7,116 nt of DNA, from positions 1 through 7,116 of the forward strand of contig JBBDQR010000068.1 in NCBI GenBank assembly GCA_040905885.1, read 5' to 3'. The notes under the pieces are model-generated. The model saw nothing but the letters and a program-made list of their open reading frames with translations, was not told where the DNA came from and did not search any database. Numbering within the stretch: position 1 is the first letter of the stretch; each line of letters begins with the position of its first letter. A program made the translations under genes and the position numbers. This document shows, one piece after another, positions 7,036-7,116 of this stretch. This DNA comes from JACVRU01 sp040905885 (GTDB lineage: Bacteria; Actinomycetota; Thermoleophilia; Gaiellales; Gaiellaceae).

Positions 7036-7059
7036 CCCCAGGGCGTGGACACCCTGGGG
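7036..7059. repeat. 8-bp stem palindrome near the contig end
   Basis: CCCCAGGG (7036-7043) and CCCTGGGG (7052-7059) are exact inverted repeats around an 8-nt spacer CGTGGACA. It could be a hairpin or an operator. No T-run follows on either strand. Confidence 0.5.
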
Positions 7060-7067
7060 ATACGGAA

Positions 7068-7116
<49 letters not shown>

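Larger units (their letters stand above)
6868..7067 (-). promoter_or_regulatory. dnaB upstream region
   Basis: About 200 bp without a convincing gene. It holds a GAAC-N4-GTTC palindrome at 6960-6971 with a TGTTAT possible -10 just downstream on the minus strand, a DnaA-box-like nonamer at 6992-7000 and an 8-bp palindrome at 7036-7059. No good -35 for TGTTAT is visible. The promoter for dnaB is expected here unless it is read from an upstream gene beyond the window. Confidence 0.4.

Noticed and set aside
6867..7052. A 61-codon minus-strand frame ending in TGATG with dnaB
   Set aside because: Its third codon positions are clearly less G/C-rich than the real genes, its composition is unusual (many Arg, Cys, His), it has no ribosome site, and it contains the LexA-like operator and most of the promoter region.
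6868..7067. Chromosomal replication origin
   Set aside because: Only one good and one weak DnaA-box match and no AT-rich unwinding region; dnaA, dnaN and rpmH are not in view.

Overview
The window is a very GC-rich bacterial segment in which every convincing gene lies on the minus strand. Gene content, near-saturated G/C third codon positions, GTG starts and the mix of pur genes with a phosphotransferase and an SRPBCC protein suggest an actinobacterium, possibly of the Thermoleophilia type; that placement is inference. The last 49 bases are an unbroken G run, so the high-coordinate end is probably an assembly or sequencing artefact at a contig end.

In transcription order (right to left): an upstream region of about 200 bp with a perfect GAAC-N4-GTTC LexA-type palindrome and a DnaA-box-like nonamer; dnaB (replicative helicase, complete); a 74-residue putative zinc-binding protein 15 nt downstream with a strong Shine-Dalgarno; a 167-bp imperfect palindrome bounded by TA dinucleotides; purA (complete); a 162-bp gap holding a 13-bp hairpin and a possible small plus-strand ORF; then a compressed block purD, purE, SRPBCC protein, phosphotransferase (frameshifted), purB (3' end cut off by the window).

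PurD makes GAR, PurE acts at the AIR-to-CAIR step, PurB releases fumarate to give AICAR and later AMP, and PurA converts IMP to adenylosuccinate, the substrate of PurB's second reaction. From purD to purB the genes overlap or abut (8-nt overlap, 0 nt, 4-nt overlap, 4-nt gap), which implies one transcript with translational coupling.

Most deserving of a second look: the TA-bounded palindrome between the dnaB pair and purA (MITE-like); the single-base frameshift in the phosphotransferase; the LexA-type box upstream of dnaB; a short PurE with Ala in place of the usual second active-site His; the hairpin touching the purD start; and the presence of SRPBCC and phosphotransferase genes inside a pur operon. 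I see no complete new defence or mobile system here.
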